Shown: positions 54,570-62,348 of the stretch, in pieces
Position numbering within the stretch: position 1 is the first letter of the stretch
How the letters are laid out: each line of letters starts with the position of its first letter
From: Streptomyces lacrimifluminis
GTDB lineage: Bacteria; Actinomycetota; Actinomycetes; Streptomycetales; Streptomycetaceae
Direction of reading: 5' to 3'
Length of the DNA: 64,000 bases
Assembly (NCBI RefSeq): GCF_014646095.1
Contig: NZ_BMMU01000009.1
Span: 62,001-126,000, forward strand
Program-made: the position numbers and the translations under genes
Notes under the pieces: generated by a model
Databases searched by the model: none
What the model was told of the DNA's origin: nothing
The model's input: only the letters and a program-made list of their open reading frames with translations

Positions 54570-56435
54570 ATGCCCATCTCGCCCATGAACCGACGTCAGT
54601 TCATGCACAAGTCGGCCGTCACCGGTGCCGCCGTGGCCGCCGCCGGAACCGTCGCGACAACCCCCGCGCAGGCCGCCGGGCCCGTCGGCGGTGCCGCGCA
54701 CCGCAAGCCGCCCCGCACCTGGTCCTTCTCCATCCTGGGCACCACCGACCTGCACAGCCACGTCTTCGACTGGGACTACTACACCGACGCCGCCTACACC
54801 GACAAGGCCGGCAACTCGGTCGGCGTCGCCCGCGTGGCCACCCTCATCAAGCAGCAGCGCGCGGAGAAGGGCGAGGACCGCGTCCTGCTCGTCGACGCGG
54901 GCGACATCATCCAGGGCACGTCACTGGCGTACTACTACGCGCGCGTGGACCCCATTCTGGGCACGGGCACGGGCACGGGCACCGGCACCGGCACCAAGGG
55001 CAGGCGGGCACCCGAACACCCCATGGCCATCGCCATGAACGCCATGCGCTACGACGCCGCCGCCCTCGGCAACCACGAGTTCAACTACGGCATCGACACC
55101 CTCCGCAAGTTCGAGAGCCAGTGCCGTTTCCCGCTCCTCGGCGCCAACGCGCTCGACGCGAAGACGCTCCGGCCCGCCTTCCAGCCGTACACCGTCAAGC
55201 GCATCCGGGTCCCCGGCGCTCCGGACATCAAGGTCGGCATCCTCGGCCTCACGAACCCCGGAATCGCTCTCTGGGACAAGGACAACGTCGCCGGGAAGAT
55301 GACGTTCACGGGGCTCGTCGAGCAGGCGAAGAAGTACGTCCCGCGCATGCGCGCCCTCGGCTGTGACGTCGTCTTCCTCACGGATCACTCGGGCCTGGAC
55401 GGAAGTTCGTCGTACGGGAACGAGCTGCCCTACGTCGAGAACGCGTCGAACCTGGTCGCGGAGCAGGTGCCCGGGATCGACGCGATCCTCGTCGGGCACA
55501 CGCACACCGAGGTGTCGTCCTACACGGTGACGAACAAGGCGACCGGCAAGGACGTGGTCCTCTCCGAGCCGTACTGCTACGGCATGCGCCTGACGGTCTT
55601 CGACTTCGACCTCGAACTCGAGCGCGGCCAGTGGAAGGTGACCGGCACGAAGGCGAAGACCCTCGACCCCAAGGGTGTCGAGGAGGACGAGCACATCACC
55701 AGGCTGCTCAAGGCCGACCACGAACTCGTCGTGAAGTACGTCAACACGGCTGTCGGCACCTGTACGGCGGACCTGTCGGCGGCGGAGGCGTGCTGGAAGG
55801 ACGTGCCCGTCATGGACTTCATCCACCAGGTCCAGATGGCCACCCTGGCCACCGGTCTGTCGAGCGCGGACGCCGCCCTCCCGCTGCTCTCGGTCGCCGC
55901 GCCCTTCAGCCGCAGCGCGGACATCCCCAAGGGTGACGTCACCATCCGCGATGTCGCCGGGCTCTACATCTACGACAACACCCTGTACGGCAAGAAGCTG
56001 ACGGGCGCGCAGCTCAGGGACTACCTGGAGTTCGCGGCGAAGTACTACCACCAGGTGCCGGTGGGCACGGCCGTCGACACCGCGACGCTGACGAACGCCA
56101 ACAGCTTCTGGGACTACATGTACGACACGGCCGCGGGCGTCGAGTACGAGATCGACATCGCGCAGGCGGAGGGTTCGAGAATCAAGAACCTCGCCTACAA
56201 GGGCACTCCGGTCACGGACGACCAGGTCTTCGTCGTGGCGGTGAACAACTACCGCGCCAACGGAGGCTCCGGGTACCCGCACATCGCCGCTGCCGACATC
56301 GCGTACAGCTCGACGAACGAGATCCGCCAGCTGATGATCGACTACGTGACGACGAAGGGGACCCTGGACCCCGCCGACTTCGCGGCCACCAACTGGAAGC
56401 TGACGCAGGGCGGTACGGCGGTGTTCCCGGCCTGA
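54570..56435 (+). CDS. Tat-exported 5'-nucleotidase/2',3'-cyclic phosphodiesterase
   Basis: 621 aa; ATG with AGGAG upstream. The N-terminus has a twin-arginine signal (NRRQFMHKSAVTGAAVAA), cleaved near AQAA. The metallophosphatase domain has ILGTTDLHSHVFDWDYY, VDAGDIIQGT, ALGNHEFNYG and LVGHTHTEVSS, which together supply the two-metal site. The C-terminal nucleotidase domain has GDVTIRDVAGLYIYDNTL and NNYRANGGSGYPH for base stacking. It would release phosphate from extracellular nucleotides. A (Gly-Thr)5 loop made by a hexanucleotide repeat interrupts the region after GDIIQGT. Confidence 0.92.
   Translation: MPISPMNRRQFMHKSAVTGAAVAAAGTVATTPAQAAGPVGGAAHRKPPRTWSFSILGTTDLHSHVFDWDYYTDAAYTDKAGNSVGVARVATLIKQQRAEKGEDRVLLVDAGDIIQGTSLAYYYARVDPILGTGTGTGTGTGTKGRRAPEHPMAIAMNAMRYDAAALGNHEFNYGIDTLRKFESQCRFPLLGANALDAKTLRPAFQPYTVKRIRVPGAPDIKVGILGLTNPGIALWDKDNVAGKMTFTGLVEQAKKYVPRMRALGCDVVFLTDHSGLDGSSSYGNELPYVENASNLVAEQVPGIDAILVGHTHTEVSSYTVTNKATGKDVVLSEPYCYGMRLTVFDFDLELERGQWKVTGTKAKTLDPKGVEEDEHITRLLKADHELVVKYVNTAVGTCTADLSAAEACWKDVPVMDFIHQVQMATLATGLSSADAALPLLSVAAPFSRSADIPKGDVTIRDVAGLYIYDNTLYGKKLTGAQLRDYLEFAAKYYHQVPVGTAVDTATLTNANSFWDYMYDTAAGVEYEIDIAQAEGSRIKNLAYKGTPVTDDQVFVVAVNNYRANGGSGYPHIAAADIAYSSTNEIRQLMIDYVTTKGTLDPADFAATNWKLTQGGTAVFPA
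54959..54994 (+). repeat. GGGCAC hexanucleotide repeat inside the nucleotidase gene
   Basis: Four GGGCAC units (54959-54982) followed by two CGGCAC units, encoding a Gly-Thr run. Confidence 0.9.
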
Positions 56436-56447
56436 CGGGTCGGGGCA

Positions 56448-56479
56448 GTTCCGGCGGCCGTCATCAGGGCCGCCGGAAC
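56448..56479 (+). terminator. Terminator of the 5'-nucleotidase gene
   Basis: A 12-bp perfect stem (56448-56459 with 56468-56479), loop 8. Confidence 0.8.
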
Positions 56480-56530
56480 CGCGCCGCCCCGGGAGTCCGC
56501 CGGGGTGGATCTCGCGGGGAGGGGGGTAGG

Positions 56531-56546
56531 GAAACGCTTGCGTTTC
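56531..56546. promoter_or_regulatory. Palindromic operator over the -35 of the DMT transporter gene
   Basis: GAAACGCTTGCGTTTC is a perfect palindrome that overlaps the -35 box. Confidence 0.65.
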
Positions 56547-56566
56547 GTTACGGACCCCCGTAGCTT
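56538..56566 (+). promoter_or_regulatory. Promoter of the DMT transporter gene
   Basis: -35 TTGCGT (56538-56543), 17-base spacer, -10 TAGCTT (56561-56566). Confidence 0.65.
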
Positions 56567-56571
56567 GTCGG

Positions 56572-56588
56572 TACGAAACCGTTTCGTA
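56572..56588. promoter_or_regulatory. Palindromic operator over the transcription start
   Basis: TACGAAACCGTTTCGTA has perfect 8-base arms around one central base, a TetR-like site sharing GAAAC/GTTTC with the upstream operator. Confidence 0.75.
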
Positions 56589-56601
56589 TCGATGGGAGTA
56601 T

Positions 56602-57564
56602 GTGATGACGAGCTCTCCGGTGCTCCTGGCCGTCGCTCTCTCCCTCGTTTCCGCGCTCTGCTACGCCACGGCCGCCGTGGTCCAGGAGCGGACCGCGGCC
56701 GGAACGGCGGATCTGCGCGGGGCGCTCGCCCGGGGCTCGTGGTGGGGAGCGGTCCTCCTCAACGCCGGGGGCGCGCTGCTGCACGTGGTCGCCCTGCGGT
56801 ACGGGCCGCTGAGCCTCGTACAACCGCTGGGTGTGCTGACCCTCGTGGTGGCGGTGCCCCTGGGCTCGCTGGTCACCCGCCGCCGGACCTCGGGCACGCA
56901 GTGGCGCGGAATGGCCCTCACCCTCTTCGGGCTGACGGCGCTGCTGACGGTCACCGCCTCGGGGAGCGGGCCGGACGCCACCCTGAGCACGACCGGGGTT
57001 CTGGTGGTCGCGCTCGCCGCCGCCACCGTCATCGCGGTGCTCGTACGCCCGGCCGCCGGCCGTTCCGCTCCGGGCGGCCTCGCTTTCGCGGCGGCCTCGG
57101 GCATCGCCTCCGGAGTCGGCTCGACACTGGCCCAGAAGCTCGCCGTCGGCGCGACGCTGTCGTGGAGCGCGGCGCTGGTCGCGGTCCTCACCGTCGGGTT
57201 CGCCGCGGGTGGGCTGCTGCTCGCGCAGAAGGCGTACTGCAGCGGCCTCGGCGGCCCCCTCGCGCTCCTCACCCTCGTCAACCCGGTCGCCGCGTCCGCC
57301 ATCGGCGTCACCCTGCTCGGCGAGGGCTTCCAGTACGGCGGGACCGGCATCCTCCTCGCCCTCGCGGGCGCGGTGACGGCCGCCCGGGGTGTGGTCCTGC
57401 TCAGCCGGCCCCAGCCCGAGCTCCAGCCCCGGCCTCGGTCCGGGCCCGCGTCCGAGTCCTGCTCCCAGCCCGGGCCGCGGCACGATCGTCCCGCCCGCCA
57501 CGACGTGCGCGTACCTCACCTGCGACCGGCCCCGATCCTCACCGGCACGAGCCGGGCGGCCTGA
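56602..57564 (+). CDS. DMT-superfamily transporter (EamA-like)
   Basis: 320 aa from GTG 56602 (ATG 56605 equally possible; GGGAG upstream). Nine to ten membrane helices: VLLAVALSLVSALCYATAAV, ALRYGPLSLVQPLGVLTLVV, TLLNP-like ALLTLVNPVAASAIGVTLLG, GILLALAGAVTAARGVVLLS. The internal duplication of EamA transporters is visible. The last ~55 residues are Pro/Arg/Ser-rich and outside the membrane part. The gene has its own promoter between two palindromic operators, so expression is probably tightly repressed and induced by a ligand. The next gene begins 16 bases later and may be co-transcribed. Confidence 0.85.
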   Translation: MMTSSPVLLAVALSLVSALCYATAAVVQERTAAGTADLRGALARGSWWGAVLLNAGGALLHVVALRYGPLSLVQPLGVLTLVVAVPLGSLVTRRRTSGTQWRGMALTLFGLTALLTVTASGSGPDATLSTTGVLVVALAAATVIAVLVRPAAGRSAPGGLAFAAASGIASGVGSTLAQKLAVGATLSWSAALVAVLTVGFAAGGLLLAQKAYCSGLGGPLALLTLVNPVAASAIGVTLLGEGFQYGGTGILLALAGAVTAARGVVLLSRPQPELQPRPRSGPASESCSQPGPRHDRPARHDVRVPHLRPAPILTGTSRAA

Positions 57565-57579
57565 ATGGAGCACACGAAG

Positions 57580-58248
57580 ATGACGACGACGACCCTGGCG
57601 CCCATGACGACGGTTCAGCTGCGCCCTCCGACAGCCGTCCGCGCGGCGGAACTGGTGGACGTGCCCGCGGTGGTGCGCATGATCGCGTCGCCGCAGCCCG
57701 CGCCCTCGGGCGACTCCGTCGCTCCGGACTGGGCGCGGACGCAGAGCGCCATGCGGCTGGTGCTGGCCCACTACGCGCTCGAAGAGGGCCGGATATGGGT
57801 GGCCGAGCGGCCGGACGGCGGGCTCCTCGCGGCTGCCGTGTGGCTGCCGCCCGGCGTCGGGTCCGAACCTCCCGACACCCGCTTCAGCAGCCTGCTCACC
57901 CGTGAGCTGGCCACCGGCCCGGCGGACTGCCCGGCTCTGCCGGTCCTGCCCAGGTGGCTGAAGGACGTGGGGCCCGACCTGTCGCACTGGAAGGTGTTCA
58001 TCGTCGGCGCGCTGGACGACACGAGCGCCTGGGACCACACCGTGGCCGCCGACCTGCTGACCCCGGGCCTGCGCGCCGTCGACGACGAGGCGGCGACCGC
58101 CGTAGCGATCACGATGTCTCCACGCCACGGGGACCAGCTGCGGTCCCTCGGGTTCCGCGGCCCGCACGAGACCCGCCTCGGGCCGGGTGCGAGCGGATGG
58201 CTGGCGACTCGTCACCCGGTGCGCGGGGCAAGCCGGTTGAGCGCCTGA
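57580..58248 (+). CDS. GNAT-like N-acetyltransferase family protein
   Basis: 222 aa from ATG 57580, with GGAG 9 bases upstream; ATG 57565 is in frame. The N-terminal half has the GNAT opening RPPTAVRAAELVDVPAVVRM and the strand pair IWVAERPDGGLLAAAVWLPP. The C-terminal half has VAITMSPRHGDQLRSLGFRG and HETRLGPGASGWLATRHP. The acetyl-CoA loop (Q/RxxGxG/A) is not clearly preserved in the middle, so activity is uncertain. Probably in one operon with the DMT transporter, suggesting modification plus export of one compound. Confidence 0.6.
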   Translation: MTTTTLAPMTTVQLRPPTAVRAAELVDVPAVVRMIASPQPAPSGDSVAPDWARTQSAMRLVLAHYALEEGRIWVAERPDGGLLAAAVWLPPGVGSEPPDTRFSSLLTRELATGPADCPALPVLPRWLKDVGPDLSHWKVFIVGALDDTSAWDHTVAADLLTPGLRAVDDEAATAVAITMSPRHGDQLRSLGFRGPHETRLGPGASGWLATRHPVRGASRLSA

Positions 58249-58258
58249 CGGAGGCTCG

Positions 58259-59014
58259 TCACCCGTCTTCTCGCGGTGGCTCGGCGCCGCCTCCCGAGGG
58301 TGTTCCGGGTTTCGTGTGGAGGACTTCGCGGGCCTGTTCCGCGGCGCGGACGGTGCTCTCGGAGACGAAGTCGAGGAAGCGGGCGATGTTCTCCAGGCGG
58401 GCGCCGGCCGGGGTGCCGGAGCCGAGGACGCCGACGCCCTGCTGCGCGATCCCGACGACCTGGGCGATGGCGCGGGCGCTGGCCAGCATCGACTCGTACC
58501 AGACGTCGTCGTCGACGACGTAGCGCTCGCGGCGGCGTTCGCCCGGTTCCCGGCGGACCATGCCCTGGCTTTCGAGGAACGTGATCGCCTTGGACACGGA
58601 CGCCGGGCTGACGTCGAGGCGCTGGACGAGTTCGGCCGCGGTGAGGCTGCCGGAGTCGGTGAGGGTGAGGCAGGCCATCACCCGGGACATCATCGTGGGC
58701 ATGCCGGACGCCGTGATGACGGTGGTGAACATTTCCTCGTACTCGCGTACGGCCTCGGCGTCACGTCCGTAGGCGGGCGCCGGCGCCTGTGGCCCCCGGG
58801 GTGTGGTGGTCCTGCGCCGGTGGGCGCGGCGTTCGGTGGCGCGGTGGGCCGCCTCTGCGCGGTAGGCGGTGGGGCCGCCGTTGCGCATCACCTCACGCGT
58901 GACGGTGGAGGTCGGACGCTCCAGGCGCCGGGCGATCTCCGCGTAGGCGAGGCCGTCGGCCAGCCCCAGCGCGATCTGCTGACGTTCGGGCTGGGTGAGC
59001 CTGCCTCCCGGCAT
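58259..59014 (-). CDS. Regulator joining an IS30-type HTH and a MarR/GbsR domain
   Basis: 251 aa, AGGAG before the ATG. Residues ~1-45 are an HTH_38-type helix-turn-helix as in IS30 transposases (GRLTQPERQQIALGLADGLA, YAEIARRLERPTSTVTREV). A basic Arg/Thr/Pro linker follows. Residues ~95-235 form a MarR/GbsR winged helix (MSRVMACLTLTDSGSLTAAE, LVQRLDVSPASVSKAITFLE, MVRREPGERRRERYVVDDD). There is no transposase catalytic domain, so this is a regulator and not a mobile element. Divergent from the DUF4097 gene, with TTGC/GCAA inverted repeats between them as likely operators. Confidence 0.85.
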   Translation of the reverse strand: MPGGRLTQPERQQIALGLADGLAYAEIARRLERPTSTVTREVMRNGGPTAYRAEAAHRATERRAHRRRTTTPRGPQAPAPAYGRDAEAVREYEEMFTTVITASGMPTMMSRVMACLTLTDSGSLTAAELVQRLDVSPASVSKAITFLESQGMVRREPGERRRERYVVDDDVWYESMLASARAIAQVVGIAQQGVGVLGSGTPAGARLENIARFLDFVSESTVRAAEQAREVLHTKPGTPSGGGAEPPREDG

Positions 59015-59178
59015 CGCGGTCTCCTCTTGCTGGTCCTTGCTGGTCCTTGCTGGTGCTTGGGGTCGCGAGTGTAGCGTTCGCTTTCAATTCATTGCAACAT
59101 GCGCAGACTCCGATATTGCGTTAGATTCTGAATCAGTGCAATGATTTTCTGCATTGACCTGCACTTATGATGGATACG

Positions 59179-59196
59179 CGCAACGAATTTGTTGCG
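59179..59196. promoter_or_regulatory. Inverted repeat in the divergent regulator/DUF4097 promoter
   Basis: CGCAAC-N6-GTTGCG, perfect 6-base arms. Related GCAA/TTGC half-sites recur at 59092-59096, 59138-59146 and 59208-59213, so several bound sites are likely. Confidence 0.55.
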
Positions 59197-59261
59197 AGAA
59201 CAGTGAATGCAACGTAGCTTTTCCATTGTTCGAAACGGATTCGAAGCCTCGGGAGAGCATG

Positions 59262-59933
59262 ATGCAGAAGTTCGACACCCCCGCCCCGGTCCTGGCCGTC
59301 CTCGACATCCCCGCGGGACGCATCCGGTTCATCGCCGCCGACCGCGCCGACACCACCGTCGAGGTCCTGCCCGCGGACGCCTCCAAGGGGCGCGACGTGA
59401 AAGCGGCCGAGCGGGCCACTGTCGAGTACGGGGACGGTGTCCTGCGGATCGGGGCCGCACCGGCGAAGAACCGCGTCCTCGGTCAGTCGGGGTCCGTCGA
59501 GGTGACCGTCCAGCTGCCCGTCGGCTCCCGCGTCCAGGCGAAGGCGGCCGACGCCGAACTCCGGGGCGTGGGACGCCTCGGCGACGTCACCTGCGAGTGC
59601 GCGCGGGGCACGGTCAAGCTCGACGAGACCGCCAGCGCCCGCCTCACCCTCCAGTCCGGCGACATCACCGTCGGCCGCCTGGGCGGCCCCGGCGAACTCC
59701 GCACGCTCAAGGGCGACTTGCGCATCACCGAGGCCGTACGCGGCACGGTCACCCTGCACACCCAGTCCGGCGACATCACGGTCGGCGCCACCCGTGGAGC
59801 CTCCGCGACCCTGGACGCCGGCACCGCCTACGGCCGCATCGACAACGCCCTACAGAACACCGACGGCGCCACCGCCCAGCTCACCATCCACGCCACGACC
59901 AGCTACGGCAGCATCAGCGCGCGGAGCCTCTGA
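59262..59933 (+). CDS. DUF4097 family beta-helix-like protein
   Basis: 223 aa from ATG 59262 (GGGAG upstream). Successive short strands repeat with a DUF4097/adhesin-like pattern: LDIPAGRIRFIAADRADTTV, LQSGDITVGRLGGPGEL and TLHTQSGDITVGATRGASAT, with SGDITVG occurring twice. No signal peptide or membrane anchor is seen, so it is cytoplasmic in this form. Divergent from the IS30-HTH/MarR regulator that probably controls it. The 3' end overlaps the convergent GntR gene by 20 bases. Role unknown. Confidence 0.8.
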   Translation: MQKFDTPAPVLAVLDIPAGRIRFIAADRADTTVEVLPADASKGRDVKAAERATVEYGDGVLRIGAAPAKNRVLGQSGSVEVTVQLPVGSRVQAKAADAELRGVGRLGDVTCECARGTVKLDETASARLTLQSGDITVGRLGGPGELRTLKGDLRITEAVRGTVTLHTQSGDITVGATRGASATLDAGTAYGRIDNALQNTDGATAQLTIHATTSYGSISARSL

Positions 59934-60402
59934 CCTGGTGGGATGGTGTTTGGCGACTCGCGCCGACGCCGGCCGTCCTGGGGCCGCCCGTTCCGCTGCC
60001 TGCGGTGGCCGGTGAGGAGGCGGGTCCCAGGTCCAGGGCGTCGCGGACGGCGGTCAGGATGTCCTCGGTGTCGGCGCCGAGGGCTCGGGCGGCGGAGGTG
60101 AAGTCCCGGGCCAGGGTGGTGAGTTGGTCGGCGTCGTGGGCGTGCGGCCCGGACGGGAGCGCCGCGACCCTGGTGCCCGCGCCACGGCGGGTGCGGATCA
60201 GCTCGGCGGCCTCCAGCTCGCGGTAGGCGCGGGCCACGGTGCCCGGCGCCAGATCGAGGTCGGTGGCGAGCTGGCGCACGGTCGGCAGGCGCTCTCCCGC
60301 GACCAGTCGGCCGGTGCGGATCAGCGCGGCCAGTTGGGCGCGGATCTGCTCGTACGGCGGTACCTGGCTGGTGGTGTCGACGCGGACGGCGGGGTCACTC
60401 AT
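59914..60402 (-). CDS. GntR-family regulator, YtrA subfamily
   Basis: 162 aa. N-terminal winged HTH at about 10-80: PPYEQIRAQLAALIRTGRLV, GERLPTVRQLATDLDLAPG, TVARAYRELEAAELIRTRRG. The C-terminal part is short and helical without a large ligand domain, typical of YtrA-type regulators of transporter operons. ATG 60402 overlaps the stop of the upstream membrane-protein gene, so the regulator is second in its own target operon. Candidate operators lie at 61218-61245 and 61261-61282. Confidence 0.9.
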   Translation of the reverse strand: MSDPAVRVDTTSQVPPYEQIRAQLAALIRTGRLVAGERLPTVRQLATDLDLAPGTVARAYRELEAAELIRTRRGAGTRVAALPSGPHAHDADQLTTLARDFTSAARALGADTEDILTAVRDALDLGPASSPATAGSGTGGPRTAGVGASRQTPSHQVRGSAR

Positions 60403-61198
60403 CGTCGGAGGTCCCGGCCTTGGCCGTCTCGTCCTCGACCGCGCGGGGGGCGACCACGGTGACCAGGGACCAGGCGACCGTGAACAGGTTCAGCAGGGCC
60501 AGGGGGTAGAACATCCAGAAGGTGAGGGCGCCCAGTACGCCGGCGCAGCCCGTCTCCGTCAGCGAGACGGTGACCATCAGTACGGCGTACAGCTGCTGGC
60601 TCGACACCAGGAGGCCCCAGGCCCCGGTGACAGCCCACGCGCGGTCGCGGCGCTGCTGTTCCTCGCCCGGGCCGTGCGCGATGCGGCGCAGGGCCCAGAA
60701 GCAGGTGGGGGTGGCGACGGCGAGCGCGCCGAACATCGGGAGGCTGTAGTACAGGCCGGGCCAGGGGCCGAGGGGCGCGCGCATTCCGTTGCAGGTGACG
60801 TGGACGACCTTGCCCGTGCTCAATATGCGGTCGGGGTCGACGGAGGCCGTGGCGGCCGTGATCACCAGCAGGGCGACAAGGGAGACGCCCTGGAGGGCGA
60901 CCAGGGGGCCCATGCGCGGCGGCACATGGTCTCTGACCAGGCGCGGGGCGAGACTCGCGGTGCGTACCGCCTCCTGGGGGCGCAGGGTCAGCGCGTCGGC
61001 GAGCAGGACACCGGCCACCGCGCACAGGCCGAAGGCCGTGATGCAGAACACGACGCGCTGCTCGAACTCGACGTCCCCCAGCGTGGACAGGGCCTGCGCG
61101 ACCACGATGCCGATGGCCAGACCTGACCAGCGGGCGAAGTACTCGGCGTGGTCGAGGAACCGGGACCGGAGCGGGGCGGTGTCGAGCATGTCGAGCAT
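60395..61198 (-). CDS. Polytopic membrane protein of the YtrA operon
   Basis: 267 aa from ATG 61198; an ATG at 61219 lies inside the operator, so I prefer the shorter form. Six to seven hydrophobic segments, for example WSGLAIGIVVAQALSTLG, CITAFGLCAVAGVLLADAL, LVALLVITAATASVD and LLNLFTVAWSLVTVVAP. Two Cys near residues 140 and 228. The C-terminus is acidic. No known transporter family is recognisable. It is co-transcribed with the GntR regulator through a 4-plus-base overlap; in other YtrA operons an ABC ATPase is usual, but none is here. Confidence 0.75.
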   Translation of the reverse strand: MLDMLDTAPLRSRFLDHAEYFARWSGLAIGIVVAQALSTLGDVEFEQRVVFCITAFGLCAVAGVLLADALTLRPQEAVRTASLAPRLVRDHVPPRMGPLVALQGVSLVALLVITAATASVDPDRILSTGKVVHVTCNGMRAPLGPWPGLYYSLPMFGALAVATPTCFWALRRIAHGPGEEQQRRDRAWAVTGAWGLLVSSQQLYAVLMVTVSLTETGCAGVLGALTFWMFYPLALLNLFTVAWSLVTVVAPRAVEDETAKAGTSDDE

Positions 61199-61217
61199 GT
61201 GGAGATCCCCCCAGATC

Positions 61218-61245
61218 ATCTTGTATCAAGTGGTGGGTACAAGAT
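61218..61245. promoter_or_regulatory. Operator 1 of the YtrA-type operon
   Basis: ATCTTGTA-N12-TACAAGAT, perfect 8-base arms, 20 bases upstream of the membrane-protein start. Confidence 0.75.
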
Positions 61246-61260
61246 GCCTCGGCCGGGATC

Positions 61261-61282
61261 TTGTGTCAAATGCTCGATACAA
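61261..61282. promoter_or_regulatory. Operator 2 of the YtrA-type operon
   Basis: TTGTGTC-N8-GATACAA, 7-base arms with one mismatch, sharing the TTGTRTC half-site with operator 1. Confidence 0.6.
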
Positions 61283-61415
61283 AAGGGGACTTCGGCTGGG
61301 TGGGCACGACGAGACCGCCCGACGCCGCGGTGAGGTTTCCGGGCGTCGAGCGGTCGCGGCAGAGCGTCGGAGTGACCGCTCGGGGGCGGCAGAGGAGGCA
61401 GAGGCGTCAGGGGCG

Positions 61416-62348
61416 TCAGGGGCGTTGCAGCACTCGGTCCACGACGCCGTCGGCGGCCAGGTGGGACCACTGCTCGTACGTCGTCCCTCCCTCCCTGCGC
61501 TGGTTGCGCATACCGAGGTACTGATACGTCTTCGCGTCGAAGACCAGCACCTGTGCGCCGTCCCCCCAGGGCGTGCCGGGGTCGACGTACTGGATGCCGA
61601 GGCCCGGGCGGCCCTCCGCGTCCGTCCGGCCCGGCAGCAACTTGATGCCGGGGACGGTGGCGAGTGCCTCGAACGCCGCGGGGCGCAGTCCCTTCGGCAG
61701 AACGGCCTTGCGGAGCAGGCCGGAGAGGCCGAACTGGACCAGCGGCCACTCGTCGGCCCTCACAGGCCGGTCGGGGTCCGGCTTCCTGAGGAGGCCGCGC
61801 AGCGCGATCGGCAGCTTGACAGGGTCGGTGGGCAGTTGCTTCAGCTCCGACCACCTGGTCGGCGGCCAAATACTCTCCCCCGGCTGGAACGGCGGGACCC
61901 ACTGGGCATTGCCCAGCTCGCTGAGGTAGGACTTCTTGGAGCCGTCGACCGAGCTCCAGCTCTCGTCGACGTATGTCTTGGTGCGGCCGCCTCCGACCGG
62001 GGTTTCCTTGATGATCTCCTTGGAGTAGATGAACTGGTCGTCGCGCGGCGCGATCGACTTTTCGAGACTGCGTGCCTCGGCCGCCGCCCCTCGCAGCACG
62101 GTGGCCGCGCTCACTGTCTGGGTGCGAGGAGAGGTCCCCGTGTTCTCGGCGACCACCACGGTCGTGGTGACCGTCGCAGCGGCTACGGCGGCCACCGCGA
62201 CCCGCAGCAGCGGACGGCGGCCGACGGTCATGGGGGCGGCGGGTTCCCGCATCGCCTGGTACAGGCGGAAGCGTGCACGGGTACGGGCGGCGTCCGTGAG
62301 AGCAGGCGCGTCCGCGTCCCACTCCCTGAGGAGCTTGAGTTCATTCAT
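61416..62348 (-). CDS. CU044_5270-type membrane protein, probable sigma-factor partner
   Basis: 310 aa. ATG overlaps the sigma gene stop (ATGA). The N-terminal cytoplasmic part (LKLLREWDADAPALTDAART, RARFRLYQAM) is followed by one membrane helix (LLRVAVAAVAAATVTTTVVV) and a large outside domain (QFIYSKEIIKETPVGGGRTK, GIQYVDPGTPWGDGAQVLVF). This family regularly follows ECF sigma genes and probably senses or restrains the sigma factor, although no zinc anti-sigma motif is present. The 3' end is 218 bases from the YtrA operon. Confidence 0.85.
   Translation of the reverse strand: MNELKLLREWDADAPALTDAARTRARFRLYQAMREPAAPMTVGRRPLLRVAVAAVAAATVTTTVVVAENTGTSPRTQTVSAATVLRGAAAEARSLEKSIAPRDDQFIYSKEIIKETPVGGGRTKTYVDESWSSVDGSKKSYLSELGNAQWVPPFQPGESIWPPTRWSELKQLPTDPVKLPIALRGLLRKPDPDRPVRADEWPLVQFGLSGLLRKAVLPKGLRPAAFEALATVPGIKLLPGRTDAEGRPGLGIQYVDPGTPWGDGAQVLVFDAKTYQYLGMRNQRREGGTTYEQWSHLAADGVVDRVLQRP

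Noticed and set aside
58259-59014. An IS30 transposase
   Set aside because: Only the HTH resembles IS30. There is no DDE domain and no terminal repeats, and the rest is a MarR-type regulator.
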